Shown: positions 1-8,683, numbered from the stretch's first letter. The stretch: 33,405 nt of DNA from an uncultured Lachnospiraceae bacterium (GCA_947623185.1 CANQGL010000020.1:1-33405), one strand, 5' to 3'. Notes: generated from the letters alone by a model not told the origin. Numbers and translations are program-made.

Positions 1-244
1 TTAGCCACCCCAGTGATGGCTTGTTTGTTATGCATTTTACTTTTTCTCTATCCGCTACCTCTCTGTTTCAAACTTGTATCCTCCTGTAGTATCGTTGACT
101 CTCCTGCGGGCATACCGACATCTGCCTCTTTTGGACGCGTTTTTTGTTCTGCCCGCGATTTATGCTATCATAGCACAGAAGGTCCTTTTTTTCCACACCC
201 GTATCGGAAAGATGTGAAAAAACACTGGAAGATTCCGCCGCGGC
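1..244. other. Intergenic DNA, no gene seen
   Basis: Lower-GC stretch before the first gene. No convincing protein: the open frame across it has no ribosome binding site and no recognisable family. A 13-base inverted repeat (TGCTATCATAGCA, 163-175) sits on a possible -10 box (TATCAT, 166-171) and could be an operator, but its partner -35 is weak. Confidence 0.4.
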
Positions 245-253
245 GTGTATAAT
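225..253 (+). promoter_or_regulatory. Candidate promoter of the M20/AEC/MATE operon
   Basis: A perfect TATAAT at 248-253 with a poor -35 (CTGGAA, 225-230) at 17 bp. If used, transcription starts near 260. That makes the upstream GTG at 245 untranslated and favours a start at 281 or 293 for the first peptidase. Confidence 0.45.
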
Positions 254-292
254 GATAATTGTAGGAGAGCCGGAGGACCGGTGATTAAAAAT

Positions 293-1468
293 ATGACGGA
301 AGAAATGATAAGAAAACAGATCGAAAAGGCGTCGGCTTATATCGACGAAAACCGGGAGGCCATGATGGCGCTCTGGGAGAAGCTGGTGTCCTGCGAGAGC
401 GGGAATCCGGACAAGGAGGACGTCGACCGGATCTGCGAAATTTTAAAGGATGAGCTGGACCGGTCCGGCGTTAAGACCGCGACCGTACAGATGGAAGGCG
501 GCGGAAACCTGCTGAAAGGCGAGTTCCACGGCGAGCGCGGAGAAACCCCGGTCCTTCTGATCGGCCATATGGATACGGTTTTTCCGCACGGGACGCTGGC
601 GAAGAATCCGTTCCGCATCGACGCGGAGGGGAATGCGCACGGACCGGGCGTCCTCGATATGAAGGCGGGGCTCGTGATCGCGATATTTGTTCTGCGCGCG
701 CTGGACGCGTGCGGATACGGAAAAAGACCGGTCCGCATCGTGATCGCCGGTGACGAGGAGAACGGACACAGAAAGAGCACCGCCCGGGAGGAGATCTTTA
801 AGATCTGCGAGGGCTGCGAAGCCGCGTTCAATTTTGAGACGGGATTTCCCGACGACGGACTGGTCGTCGGGCGGAAGGGATCCTGTCAGGCCGTCATGAA
901 GATCAAAGGAGTCGCCGCCCATGCCGGAAACGATCCGCAACGCGGAAGAAACGCGATCCTGGAAGCGGCCTATAAGATCATTGAGATCCAGAAGCTCCAC
1001 GATTTCGAGAACGGGCTGTACGTCAACGTCGGCGTGATCAACGGCGGCACGGTGCCGAACGCGGTCCCCGGCGAATGCGAATTGAAGATCGACATCCGCT
1101 ACGACAGCATGAAAAAGTTTGAGGACGTAATGGAGCGGATCAGGGAGATCGCAGAAAAGCAGACCGTGCCGGATACGACGGCGACCGTGACCCACATGCG
1201 TCCGAGCGAGGTCATGGAAGTCTCGGAGGCAAACCTGAAGCTGTTTGAGCATGTACAGCGCGCGGCCGATATGATCGGCTATGGGAAACTGAAGACAAAG
1301 ACGGTGGGCGGCTGGTCCGATTCCTGCCTGGCAGCTGCCGCGGGGATCCCGGTGGTCTGCGCGATGGGAGTAAAGGGCGCGAACAATCATTCACCGGAGG
1401 AATACGCGATCGTGGAAACGCTGTTTTCGCGGGCGAAACTGGCGCTGGCCTCGATCATCACACTTTAA
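293..1468 (+). CDS. M20 family zinc metallopeptidase (carboxypeptidase G2-like)
   Basis: Cytosolic M20 peptidase of 391 residues that would hydrolyse a small peptide or N-acylated amino acid; the substrate cannot be read from sequence. The two-zinc set of the carboxypeptidase G2 group is visible: H92 and D94 in GHMDT, bridging D122 in LDMKAG, general base E155 and ligand E156 in GDEENG, E182, and a C-terminal His in NNHSPEEY. The lid (dimerisation) domain lies between GRKGS and the C-terminal catalytic part. ATG 293 was chosen because a TATAAT box overlaps the earlier GTG at 245; GTG 281 is an alternative, but the GGAGGA at 272-277 is only 3 bases from it (15 from the ATG). It opens an operon with an AEC permease, a MATE exporter and a second M20 peptidase, which suggests linked transport and hydrolysis of one compound class. 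Confidence 0.88.
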   Translation: MTEEMIRKQIEKASAYIDENREAMMALWEKLVSCESGNPDKEDVDRICEILKDELDRSGVKTATVQMEGGGNLLKGEFHGERGETPVLLIGHMDTVFPHGTLAKNPFRIDAEGNAHGPGVLDMKAGLVIAIFVLRALDACGYGKRPVRIVIAGDEENGHRKSTAREEIFKICEGCEAAFNFETGFPDDGLVVGRKGSCQAVMKIKGVAAHAGNDPQRGRNAILEAAYKIIEIQKLHDFENGLYVNVGVINGGTVPNAVPGECELKIDIRYDSMKKFEDVMERIREIAEKQTVPDTTATVTHMRPSEVMEVSEANLKLFEHVQRAADMIGYGKLKTKTVGGWSDSCLAAAAGIPVVCAMGVKGANNHSPEEYAIVETLFSRAKLALASIITL

Positions 1469-1483
1469 TATACAGGGGGACCT

Positions 1484-2398
1484 ATGGGAATCGTATTGTT
1501 AAAACAGATCTGCATCATGTTCATCCTGATCGGGATCGGTGCATATCTGATGAAGAAAGGGTATCTGACGGATCAGGGCGCGAAAGATCTGGGAGCGGTC
1601 CTGCTAAGGATCGTGATCCCGTGCGTGGTTATAAAGTCGTACATCACGGAATACTCTGAAGAGCGGGTCCGCGATCTTGCGGTCTCCGCGGCGATGGCGG
1701 CCGTCGCGCTGATCGTCGCGATGGTTATTGCCGAGCTGGTCTTTCGGAAGAAACATCGCGTCGAAAACTTCGCCGCGGCGTACTGCAACGTCGGATTTAT
1801 CGGGATCCCGCTGGTCCAGGCCGTTCTCGGCGAAGAGGCGGTGTTCTATCTGGCCGCGTTCGTCGCGCTGCTCAATATTTTGCAGTGGACCTACGGCGTC
1901 TGGATCCTTGCCGGCGACCGCAACGCGGTCCGGCTGAAAACGGTCGCCACGAACCCGGTCGTGCTGGCGTTTGTCGTCGGCGTGCTCCTGTTCCTTCTGC
2001 GGATACCGGTCCCGTCGATCCTCGTCAGCGTTTTAAGCAGCGTCGCCGCCATGAACACGCCGCTTGCGATGATCATTCTGGGAACCTATGTGGCGAGAAC
2101 GAGCTTCAGAGAGATCGTCGCGGTCAAAAGCGTCTATCTCTGCTCGCTTATCCGCTTGGTCGTCATACCTGCCGCGACGCTTTTGGCTCTGTGCCTGATC
2201 CCGGGCGTACGGATGGAGATCAGGCAGGTGGTGCTGATCGCGTGCTGCACGCCCGCGGGCTCGAACGTCGCGATCTTTGCGCGCCAGTACGATCAGGATT
2301 ACCGCCTTTCGGTGGCGGTCGTATGTCTGAGCACGGCGCTCTGCATCATAACCGTGCCGCTGTTCTACACCTGCGCAGAGATGGTGCTGGGGTTATAA
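1484..2398 (+). CDS. AEC family permease (auxin efflux carrier-like)
   Basis: Integral membrane protein of 304 residues with about ten hydrophobic segments in the 5+5 arrangement typical of the AEC (auxin efflux carrier/malonate transporter) family. Family traits include the N-terminal GIGAYLMKKGYLT stretch, NVGFIGIPLVQAVLG in the middle and CTPAGSNVAIFA near the C-terminus. Bacterial members move malonate, malate or other small organic acids; the substrate here is unknown. The start has a clear GGGGGA ribosome site at 1474-1479. It lies 15 bp after the first M20 peptidase and 3 bp before the MATE gene, so translational coupling is likely. Confidence 0.87.
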   Translation: MGIVLLKQICIMFILIGIGAYLMKKGYLTDQGAKDLGAVLLRIVIPCVVIKSYITEYSEERVRDLAVSAAMAAVALIVAMVIAELVFRKKHRVENFAAAYCNVGFIGIPLVQAVLGEEAVFYLAAFVALLNILQWTYGVWILAGDRNAVRLKTVATNPVVLAFVVGVLLFLLRIPVPSILVSVLSSVAAMNTPLAMIILGTYVARTSFREIVAVKSVYLCSLIRLVVIPAATLLALCLIPGVRMEIRQVVLIACCTPAGSNVAIFARQYDQDYRLSVAVVCLSTALCIITVPLFYTCAEMVLGL

Positions 2399-2401
2399 CT
2401 T

Positions 2402-3766
2402 ATGTCAACTCAAAGAAAACGTTACAATATGCTGACGGATCATCCGGGGAAAGCGCTCCTGTTTTTTGCGCTCCCGATGATCTTCGGCAATCTGTTCCAG
2501 CAATTTTATAATATCACGGACTCGGTCATTGTCGGACGGTTCGTGGGCGAGCAGGCGCTCGCCGCGGTCGGCGCATCCTATGCGATCACCAATGTTTTTA
2601 TCGCGATCGCGATCGGCGGCGGAAACGGGAGCGCGGTCGTCATCTCCCAGTTTCTGGGCGCGGGAAACATCTCGAAGATGAAGACCGCCGTCTTTACGAC
2701 GCTGATCAATTTCCTTGTGATCTCCTGCGGGCTCGGGCTGTTCGGAGCGGTCTTTCACGAGCGGATCCTGACCTGGGTCAATGTCCCTGCGGATATTTTC
2801 GAGGATGCGGCGCTCTATCTGGCGATCTATTTTTACGGGCTGCCGTTTCTTTTCATGTATAACGTCGAGGCGTCGATCTTCAACTCGCTCGGCGACTCCA
2901 AGAAGCCGCTCTACCTGCTGATTTTTTCGTCGCTGTTGAATATTTTCCTGGACCTTGTTTTTGTCGTGAACTTCCATCAGGGCGTGCGCGGCGTTGCGGT
3001 CGCGACGCTGCTGGCGCAGGGCGTATCGGCGGTCGTGTCGTTCCTGCTCCTGATGCGGAAGATCCGCGGCTATAAGGAGGAGTGGCCGTATCCGCTTTAC
3101 GACGCGCAGATGATGGTATCGATGGTGCGAATCGCGGTCCCCTCGACGCTGCAGCAGTCGATCGTGCATCTGGGCATCCTGCTGGTGCAGTCGGTCGTAA
3201 ACAGTTTCGGGTCGGCGGCGCTCGCGGGATACTCGGCCGGCAGCAGGATCGAGTCTCTGAGCATCGTCCCGATGCTGGCGATGGGCAACGCCATGGCGAC
3301 TTTCACGGCCCAGAATATCGGGGCGGGACAGCTCGACCGCGTAAAAGAGGGCTACCGGATGTGCTATGTCACGGTGCTTGTGACCGGCGCGGGTCTCTGC
3401 GCCATGTATACGCTGTTCGGCGGCGCGTTCGTTTCGCTCTTCCTGGAAGAGGGCGGAAGCGAGGCCTATTCCGTGGGGATCAGCTACGTCCGTTTTTTGG
3501 CGTTCTTCTACTCGTTTATCGGTCTCAAGGCGACGACGGACGGACTGCTCCGCGGCGCGGGCGACGTGGTGTCTTTTACTATGGCGAATCTTGTCAACCT
3601 GTCGATCCGCGTGATCGTGACGAACCTGTTCGCGCCGGTTTACGGGATCCAGGTGGCGTGGATGGCGGTGCCGATGGGCTGGGCCGCCAATTATGTGATT
3701 TCGTTCGGCTGGTATCTGACCGGCCGCTGGAAACGGATAAAAGTAATCAGACAGGAAGGAGAATAA
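2402..3766 (+). CDS. MATE family efflux transporter
   Basis: Multidrug and toxic compound extrusion family exporter, 454 residues, about twelve membrane spans in two six-helix halves. Characteristic blocks are FALPMIFGNLFQQFYNITDS at the N-terminus, the VGRFVG motif, and FTAQNIGAGQLDRVKEG in the second half. Members use a sodium or proton gradient to export cationic drugs or metabolites. It starts 3 bp after the AEC stop and ends 4 bp before the second peptidase, so all four genes look co-transcribed. The start lacks a strong ribosome site of its own and is probably served by coupling. Confidence 0.93.
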   Translation: MSTQRKRYNMLTDHPGKALLFFALPMIFGNLFQQFYNITDSVIVGRFVGEQALAAVGASYAITNVFIAIAIGGGNGSAVVISQFLGAGNISKMKTAVFTTLINFLVISCGLGLFGAVFHERILTWVNVPADIFEDAALYLAIYFYGLPFLFMYNVEASIFNSLGDSKKPLYLLIFSSLLNIFLDLVFVVNFHQGVRGVAVATLLAQGVSAVVSFLLLMRKIRGYKEEWPYPLYDAQMMVSMVRIAVPSTLQQSIVHLGILLVQSVVNSFGSAALAGYSAGSRIESLSIVPMLAMGNAMATFTAQNIGAGQLDRVKEGYRMCYVTVLVTGAGLCAMYTLFGGAFVSLFLEEGGSEAYSVGISYVRFLAFFYSFIGLKATTDGLLRGAGDVVSFTMANLVNLSIRVIVTNLFAPVYGIQVAWMAVPMGWAANYVISFGWYLTGRWKRIKVIRQEGE

Positions 3767-3770
3767 CGGC

Positions 3771-4895
3771 ATGGAACAGAAGATCCTTGCATATTTCAGG
3801 GAACATGAGGACGAGATCTTTGCGGATCTAAAAACGCTTGTGGCCGCGGAGGCGAGCACGTCGGACATTAAAGAGCTTGCGGAGTGCAGAAAGGTCCTTG
3901 AACGGCTCATCAAAGAAAGGACAGGCTGCGAGCCGTATGTTTACCGGGCGGAAAACGGACATGACGTCGTTCGTTTCGAGTACGGAAACGGCGCGGAGAA
4001 GGTCCTGCTGATCGGACATTACGATACGGTGCATCCGATCGGCGCGCTGCAATATTATAAGGAAGGCAACGAGCTGCACGGCCCCGGCGTGATGGATATG
4101 AAGTCCGGCCTGATCTCCGCGATCTGGAACGTAAAAGCGTACCGTGATCTGGAGATCGATCCGGGAAAGAAGCTGGTCTTTGCGTTCAACGGGGACGAAG
4201 AGACCGGAAGCCCCGAGTCCGAGGCGATCATCTGCGAGCTGGCGAAGGGCGCGAAGGCGGCTCTGGTCTGCGAGCCGTGCGTATCGAACGGGGATCTCAA
4301 GACCGGGCGCAAGGGAACGCTCAATTTTATCGTGAAGATCCACGGAAAGGCGTCCCATGCGGGCAGCGCGCATAAAGACGGGATCAACGCGATCGAGGAG
4401 ATGGCGAAGGAAGTCCTGTATATCCAGGGGCTTACGGATTATGAGGCGGGAACGACCGTGAACGTCGGCGTGTGCAGCGGCGGAACGAAAGTCAATGTGG
4501 TCCCGGATCTGGCCGTTTTTGAAGTGGACTGCCGCTATAAGACGAAGAAAGAGGGCGAGCGTATCCGCGAAGCGATCTGCGGCCTGGCGGTCGGCGTGCC
4601 GGGAACTTCCCGGGAAGTCATGGTGATCGACGGGAAACTGCCGATGGAGGAAACGGAGGCGAATCTGGCGCTTTTTGACGTCGCCAAACAGTGCGGCGAA
4701 GCGCTCGGACTTTCATTCTCCCACCAGTTCGTCGGCGGCGGGAGCGACGGAAACGAGGTCTCGGCGATGGGGATCCCGACGCTTGACGGCCTCGGAGCGC
4801 ATGGCGATCTGGCGCACACGCCCAACGAATATCTGCTGATCGATCAGTTCATCCCGCGGATGGCGCTGCTGGGAGCTGTGATCGTAAAAATCTGA
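3771..4895 (+). CDS. M20 family zinc metallopeptidase, second paralogue
   Basis: Paralogue of the first peptidase of this operon, 374 residues. Residues expected of a two-zinc M20 enzyme are all present: H83 and D85 (GHYDT), D109 (VMDMKSG), E143/E144 (GDEETG), E168 (VCEP) and H349 (LAHTPNE). The sequence differs throughout, so this is an old duplication or independent recruitment, not a recent copy. The ATG has an AGGAGA ribosome site inside the end of the MATE gene. A bidirectional terminator follows. Substrate unknown; pairing of two M20 enzymes with an uptake/efflux pair suggests processing of acylated amino acids or small peptides. Confidence 0.9.
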   Translation: MEQKILAYFREHEDEIFADLKTLVAAEASTSDIKELAECRKVLERLIKERTGCEPYVYRAENGHDVVRFEYGNGAEKVLLIGHYDTVHPIGALQYYKEGNELHGPGVMDMKSGLISAIWNVKAYRDLEIDPGKKLVFAFNGDEETGSPESEAIICELAKGAKAALVCEPCVSNGDLKTGRKGTLNFIVKIHGKASHAGSAHKDGINAIEEMAKEVLYIQGLTDYEAGTTVNVGVCSGGTKVNVVPDLAVFEVDCRYKTKKEGERIREAICGLAVGVPGTSREVMVIDGKLPMEETEANLALFDVAKQCGEALGLSFSHQFVGGGSDGNEVSAMGIPTLDGLGAHGDLAHTPNEYLLIDQFIPRMALLGAVIVKI

Positions 4896-4901
4896 AAAAT
4901 G

Positions 4902-4935
4902 AAGCCGGGTCTCCGAAAACGGGGATCCGGCTTTT
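4902..4935. terminator. Bidirectional Rho-independent terminator
   Basis: A 14-base stem with two imperfect pairs (AAGCCGGGTCTCCG against CGGGGATCCGGCTT) closes on an AAAA loop and is followed by TTTT on the plus strand and a T-rich run on the minus strand. It separates the convergent peptidase operon and histidine kinase. Confidence 0.85.
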
Positions 4936-4943
4936 CATATCTG

Positions 4944-7241
4944 TCAGTTCTTGATCGGGAATTTGACTTCGGCCTTGAACAGGTCGCCGTCGATCGTGAT
5001 CTGGAAGATCCCGCCCATCAGCTCCGTCAGGCTCTTGGCGATCGAGAGGCCGAGGCCGCTGCCCTCGGTGGTGCGGGAGACGTCTCCGCGGACAAAACGT
5101 TCCGTCAGTTCATCCGGGCTAATGTTGAGCGGGGACGCGGAGATGTTTTTGATCGAGAAGACGACCTCCGGCCCGTGATCTTCGACGCCGACATAAACGC
5201 GGGTACTTTCAAGCGTGTACTTGAAGGCGTTGTTGTAAAGGTTCTCGAGGACGCGCCACAGCCGCCGCCCGTCCGCCTCGATGATGATGACCTCGTTCGG
5301 CAGGCTGTTGATCAGCTCGAGATGGCGGGATTCGTATTTTTCCTCAAATTCGCCGGTCGTCTGCTGGATCATCTCCACGAGATCGATGTCGGAGATCTCC
5401 AGTTTGATATTCCCCGAACTTGCCTTCGAGGCTTCGACAAGGTCTTCCGTAAGGGTCTTTAAACGCTGCGATTTCTGGTCCAGGACCTCGAGATATTTCT
5501 CAACGGTCGGATTGTCGATGTTCTCGCGCTTGAGAAGATCGACGTAGTTGATGATCGAAGTCAGCGGCGTCTTGATGTCGTGCGAAACGTTGGTGATCAG
5601 ATCGGCCTTCAGACGTTCGCTGCGAACCTGCTCCGCAAGCGCGGTCTCCAGGCCGTCGCTGACGCGGTTGATACTCTCCGCAAGTCCCACCTCCAGGCTG
5701 GAAAACTCGGATACGTCGACCTTGTAACTGGTTTCGCCGGAGGCCAGGCGGTTTAACGCTTCGTGGATCATGTCGGTCTGCCCGGCGTTTTTGTAAAGGT
5801 AATAGAACACCAGCAGGTTCCCGGCGATCCAGACGACCATGACCGCCATAAAGGGAAGCGAACGGAACACAGAGCCCTCATTGCGCAGGATCAGGAACGC
5901 GCCGAGCGTGATCAGGAACACGTTGTAGCTCAGATAAAGCGCAAAGCTTATCGTCAGGCGGTGACGGAACGTGCTGCTCGACAGCGTTTCCAGCATTTCG
6001 TAGAGAAAGCTGTTCTTCCAGAGATTCTCGGCCTTGTAGCGCCGCAGCAGGCTGAAAAACGTCAGGATAACGCAGAAGTAGATGCAGGCGAGCATGATGA
6101 TCCGGTTCGCGCGGTCCCAATACGCTTCGGTCACGACAAGATGGAGGATCTTGGAGATCAGCGGCGCAAGGTACTGCGCGCAGATCCAGGTGACGAAGAA
6201 CATCAGAAGCAGCATCAGGTCGGTCTTCGTCTTGTCGAACGGATAGAGGGAGATCTCCTTGCTGCCGAACGTCCTGTGCCCGGAAACGAAGAGCAGGAAG
6301 AAGAACGTCAGAAGACAGCCCGCAAGTCCGACCGCCACCAGGAAAAGCCCGTTCAGATAGGCGTTCCGCGCGCGGTTGTACGCGATGTAAGCCTGATAAT
6401 AGTCGTCCTTGGCCTTGTATGTGGTGTCGAGCCCGATCACGATGTAGTTCTGGTTGCTGTTGTACGGATTGGTCTGCGCCATCATCGCCGGGATGCTCGG
6501 GAAGGTGGAGTCAAAATTGGTGCGCACAGTCAGATCGTGGGAATCGCCCGAATAGTACACATATTTTCCCATCGACATCATGTCGTCGATGCTCATCTCG
6601 GACGCGTTGGAGTGGATCTCATAGAGCGTCTCGTTGTTGGAGTAATAGGCGACGCGGAAGTAAAAGTTCGTGAAATCCGACATCAGCCGGGAATACGTCG
6701 AGTAATAGGACGAGAAGCGCGACAGGATCTCGTACGTCAGCTCGGGCAGCGTCGCAAAGGACTGATCCGGCCCGGTGAGGTCCTCCTCGTTCTGGTAGGA
6801 GCGGTAGCGGACGAAAAGCTGCTCCTGGTCTTCCTCGGTCAGATTCGTCGGCTCGCCCTTTAAAACGTAGTTGTCCGTCTCGTCAAGATAGTAGCCGAGC
6901 GATTTCCCGTAAAGGATGATATCGTTCAGCGTGTAGGTATGATCCTCGTCGCCCGGTCCGGCGGTCACTTCCAGAACGGTGCGGTTGTAATCGACCTCGC
7001 CGTTTGCCTCGAAGATCTCCTTATAGCGGATATAGTTGAAAATGCTGGTGATGTCGGACTGGACCTTCTGGTTGAAATCCGGGGACTGCTCAAAGCTTTC
7101 GTCCTCCAGCCAGTCCAGCCCGCGGCCGTAGTTGCTGTTTAAGTACATGAAGCCGATCCCCAGAAACACCACGCACGCGAAAACAAAATGAAGAAACGCG
7201 GCGATGCGCTTCAGGAACGATGTGGTGAAAGTCTGCTTCAT
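4944..7241 (-). CDS. Membrane sensor histidine kinase, six TM, large extracytoplasmic domain
   Basis: Sensor kinase of 765 residues. TM1 lies near 13-34 and a ~260-residue extracytoplasmic sensor domain follows, rich in Tyr/Asn/Asp and of no family I recognise. Five more membrane spans lie near 297-319, 341-360, 381-399, 430-452 and 462-484. A short HAMP-like linker leads to the DHp helix with H554 in VSHDIKTPLTS. The ATP-binding domain has the N box (NLYNNAFKYT, ~667-676) and the G box EGSGLGLSIAKS (~726-737). A GGAG ribosome site precedes the ATG. It starts 11 bp after the response regulator and forms a two-component system with it. Signal unknown; the arrangement resembles cell-envelope stress sensors. 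All key catalytic motifs are intact. Confidence 0.92.
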   Translation of the reverse strand: MKQTFTTSFLKRIAAFLHFVFACVVFLGIGFMYLNSNYGRGLDWLEDESFEQSPDFNQKVQSDITSIFNYIRYKEIFEANGEVDYNRTVLEVTAGPGDEDHTYTLNDIILYGKSLGYYLDETDNYVLKGEPTNLTEEDQEQLFVRYRSYQNEEDLTGPDQSFATLPELTYEILSRFSSYYSTYSRLMSDFTNFYFRVAYYSNNETLYEIHSNASEMSIDDMMSMGKYVYYSGDSHDLTVRTNFDSTFPSIPAMMAQTNPYNSNQNYIVIGLDTTYKAKDDYYQAYIAYNRARNAYLNGLFLVAVGLAGCLLTFFFLLFVSGHRTFGSKEISLYPFDKTKTDLMLLLMFFVTWICAQYLAPLISKILHLVVTEAYWDRANRIIMLACIYFCVILTFFSLLRRYKAENLWKNSFLYEMLETLSSSTFRHRLTISFALYLSYNVFLITLGAFLILRNEGSVFRSLPFMAVMVVWIAGNLLVFYYLYKNAGQTDMIHEALNRLASGETSYKVDVSEFSSLEVGLAESINRVSDGLETALAEQVRSERLKADLITNVSHDIKTPLTSIINYVDLLKRENIDNPTVEKYLEVLDQKSQRLKTLTEDLVEASKASSGNIKLEISDIDLVEMIQQTTGEFEEKYESRHLELINSLPNEVIIIEADGRRLWRVLENLYNNAFKYTLESTRVYVGVEDHGPEVVFSIKNISASPLNISPDELTERFVRGDVSRTTEGSGLGLSIAKSLTELMGGIFQITIDGDLFKAEVKFPIKN

Positions 7242-7252
7242 CAGAAATCTCC

Positions 7253-7948
7253 TTACTGTTTCTCGATCTTATAGCCGACGCCCCAGACCACCTTGAGATA
7301 GCGGGGTTCCTTCGGATTGATCTCGATTTTTTCGCGGATATGGCGGATATGGACCGCCACCGTATTGTCCGCGCCGATGGCGTCTTCGTTCCAGATCTTT
7401 TCGTAGATCTGATCGATCGAATAGACTTTCCCGGCGTTCTTTACAAGCAGGAGAAGAATGTTGTACTCGATCGGCGTCAGCTTGATCGGCTCGCCGTCGA
7501 CCGAGACCTCCTTGTTCTCGTCGTTGATCATCAGGCCGCCGCACTTGTAGACCTGCGAGTTGCTCTGCTGATTCAGGTTCCCGAGCTGCGTGTAGCGGCG
7601 GAGCTGGGACTTTACTCTTGCGACCAGTTCGAGAGGATTAAACGGCTTGGTTATGTAATCGTCCGCGCCGATGTTGAGCCCCAGGATCTTATCGGTGTCT
7701 TCGGACTTCGCGGAAAGGATGATGATCGGGATGCTGCTTGTCTTGCGCACCTCAAGCGTCGTGCGGATCCCGTCGAGCCCCGGCATCATGACGTCCACGA
7801 TCATCAGATTGACTTCGTGCGTCTCCAGATACTCCAGCGCCTCGTAGCCGTCGTACGCTTTTATCACTTCAAAACCCTCGCCGGTCAGGTAAATGCTGAT
7901 CGCCTCGACGATCTGCCGGTCGTCGTCACAGACCAGTATCGTTTGCAT
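7253..7948 (-). CDS. OmpR/PhoB family response regulator
   Basis: Response regulator of 231 residues with a receiver domain (about 1-120) and a C-terminal winged-helix DNA-binding domain (about 130-230). The acidic pocket is D8/D9/D10, the phosphoacceptor is D52 in VDVMMPG, the switch residue is S79 and the conserved Lys is K101 in TKPFNP. The C-terminal VHIRHIREKIE stretch is the usual OmpR recognition-helix region. A GGGGG ribosome site precedes the ATG. The histidine kinase follows directly. The upstream 130 bp holds two hairpins, and the nearest strong minus-strand promoter lies ahead of the DUF2508 gene. Confidence 0.95.
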   Translation of the reverse strand: MQTILVCDDDRQIVEAISIYLTGEGFEVIKAYDGYEALEYLETHEVNLMIVDVMMPGLDGIRTTLEVRKTSSIPIIILSAKSEDTDKILGLNIGADDYITKPFNPLELVARVKSQLRRYTQLGNLNQQSNSQVYKCGGLMINDENKEVSVDGEPIKLTPIEYNILLLLVKNAGKVYSIDQIYEKIWNEDAIGADNTVAVHIRHIREKIEINPKEPRYLKVVWGVGYKIEKQ

Positions 7949-7983
7949 AAGAATCCCCCTTTCAGGAACGGAAAATCGCAGTC

Positions 7984-8037
7984 CCGTAAGCCGGAAGCGC
8001 TTCCGTTACGGTTTTTGGGATGCGCTCCCGGTTTTTT
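7984..8037. other. Two consecutive hairpins with T-tracts between DUF2508 and response regulator genes
   Basis: First hairpin: CCGTAA, a 2-base bulge, CGGAAG, then CTTCCG and TTACGG (7984-8011) followed by TTTTT on the plus strand. Second: GGGA/TCCC (8017-8029) followed within two bases by TTTTTT. They have terminator shape only on the plus strand, where no gene is seen upstream. On the minus strand they would lie in the leader of the response regulator mRNA. Confidence 0.45.
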
Positions 8038-8079
8038 CATTCATTTTATAGTAAGTTCCCTGTCCGAACGGATAACGGT

Positions 8080-8313
8080 TCAGATCTCCTGTACCTCCCA
8101 CTTTTTGAGGCGCTGCAAAAGGAACTGATAGCGGAGCTGCGCCGCGTTCAGCTCGTAGATATAACAGTCGATCAGCGTCGGGTCGACGACCTGCTCGAAC
8201 TGGTTCTGAGCGGAAAGGATCGCTCCCTTGCTGATCTCGATCTGCTGCATGAGCTCGCCCAGATCCCCCGCGCGTGATCCCCGAAAAGCGGTTCTTTTAT
8301 TCCGAAATATCAT
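8080..8313 (-). CDS. DUF2508 (YaaL-like) family small protein
   Basis: Small soluble protein of 77 residues matching DUF2508, whose Bacillus member is YaaL. The hallmark is the helical C-terminal half with VDPTLIDCYIYELNAAQLRY followed by FLLQRLKKW. The N-terminus is basic (MIFRNKRTAFRG). Function of the family is unknown. An AGGAG ribosome site precedes the ATG at 9 bp spacing, and a strong sigma-A promoter lies about 80 bp upstream. It is the first minus-strand gene after the divergent Tad pilus promoter; with no proper minus-strand terminator after it, it may be co-transcribed with the two-component system. Confidence 0.82.
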   Translation of the reverse strand: MIFRNKRTAFRGSRAGDLGELMQQIEISKGAILSAQNQFEQVVDPTLIDCYIYELNAAQLRYQFLLQRLKKWEVQEI

Positions 8314-8394
8314 ACTGCCACACTCCTGTCATTTTTTGGTTATTCGGATAGTGGTAGTATCGGCCGGTATCGGCCCGGATATTCATTTGATTGA

Positions 8395-8423
8395 ATTTTA
8401 GCATTTTTAGAGAAATCAGTCAA
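8395..8423 (-). promoter_or_regulatory. Sigma-A promoter for the DUF2508 gene
   Basis: On the minus strand: TTGACT (8418-8423), 17 bp spacer, TAAAAT (8395-8400), with a TGC extended -10. It is divergent from the Tad operon promoter, with 95 bp between the two -35 boxes. Between -10 and gene lies a short direct repeat of GTATCGGCC (two adjacent copies). Confidence 0.8.
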
Positions 8424-8452
8424 TGGATTGTTGGCCGTTCCCCTCCGTGTGC

Positions 8453-8480
8453 AAATTTACATAAAAATTTTTGTGAATTT
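8453..8480. promoter_or_regulatory. Candidate operator between divergent promoters
   Basis: Inverted repeat AAATTTACA / TGTGAATTT (8 of 9 paired, 10-base centre), placed between the -35 boxes of the DUF2508 promoter and the Tad operon promoter. The position suits a regulator acting on one or both; no binding protein is evident. Confidence 0.35.
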
Positions 8481-8518
8481 TAGATAAAAAAGAGGGTGCT
8501 TTTTTTACACTTTCGAGA

Positions 8519-8547
8519 TTGACATTTCGACATAATTCGACGATAAT
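8519..8547 (+). promoter_or_regulatory. Sigma-A promoter of the Tad pilus operon
   Basis: Perfect TTGACA (8519-8524), 17 bp spacer, GATAAT (8542-8547). A short TTCGA motif occurs three times across it (8511, 8525, 8535). Transcription would start near 8554, giving a leader of about 130 nt that carries GGAGGAG (8560-8566) but no recognisable peptide. Confidence 0.8.
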
Positions 8548-8683
8548 GGGAACACATTCGGAGGAGAACTCTTCTTCTCGTGATCTATGAAAGATCGGAT
8601 TCCGGCGGTTTCGCCGGGGCGCTCGGATCGGGCGCGATTTTCGAAAAACAAATGACGGCATGTTTTGGAAGGGAGGGAAACGA

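Noticed and set aside
13-252. Open frame of 79 codons with a hydrophobic start
   Set aside because: No ribosome site, no family resemblance, and it overlaps the likely promoter of the first peptidase gene.
2405-3913. Long open frame of 502 codons on the minus strand opposite the MATE gene
   Set aside because: It is the antisense of a clear MATE transporter in GC-rich DNA, with Arg/His/Asp-rich composition and no family.
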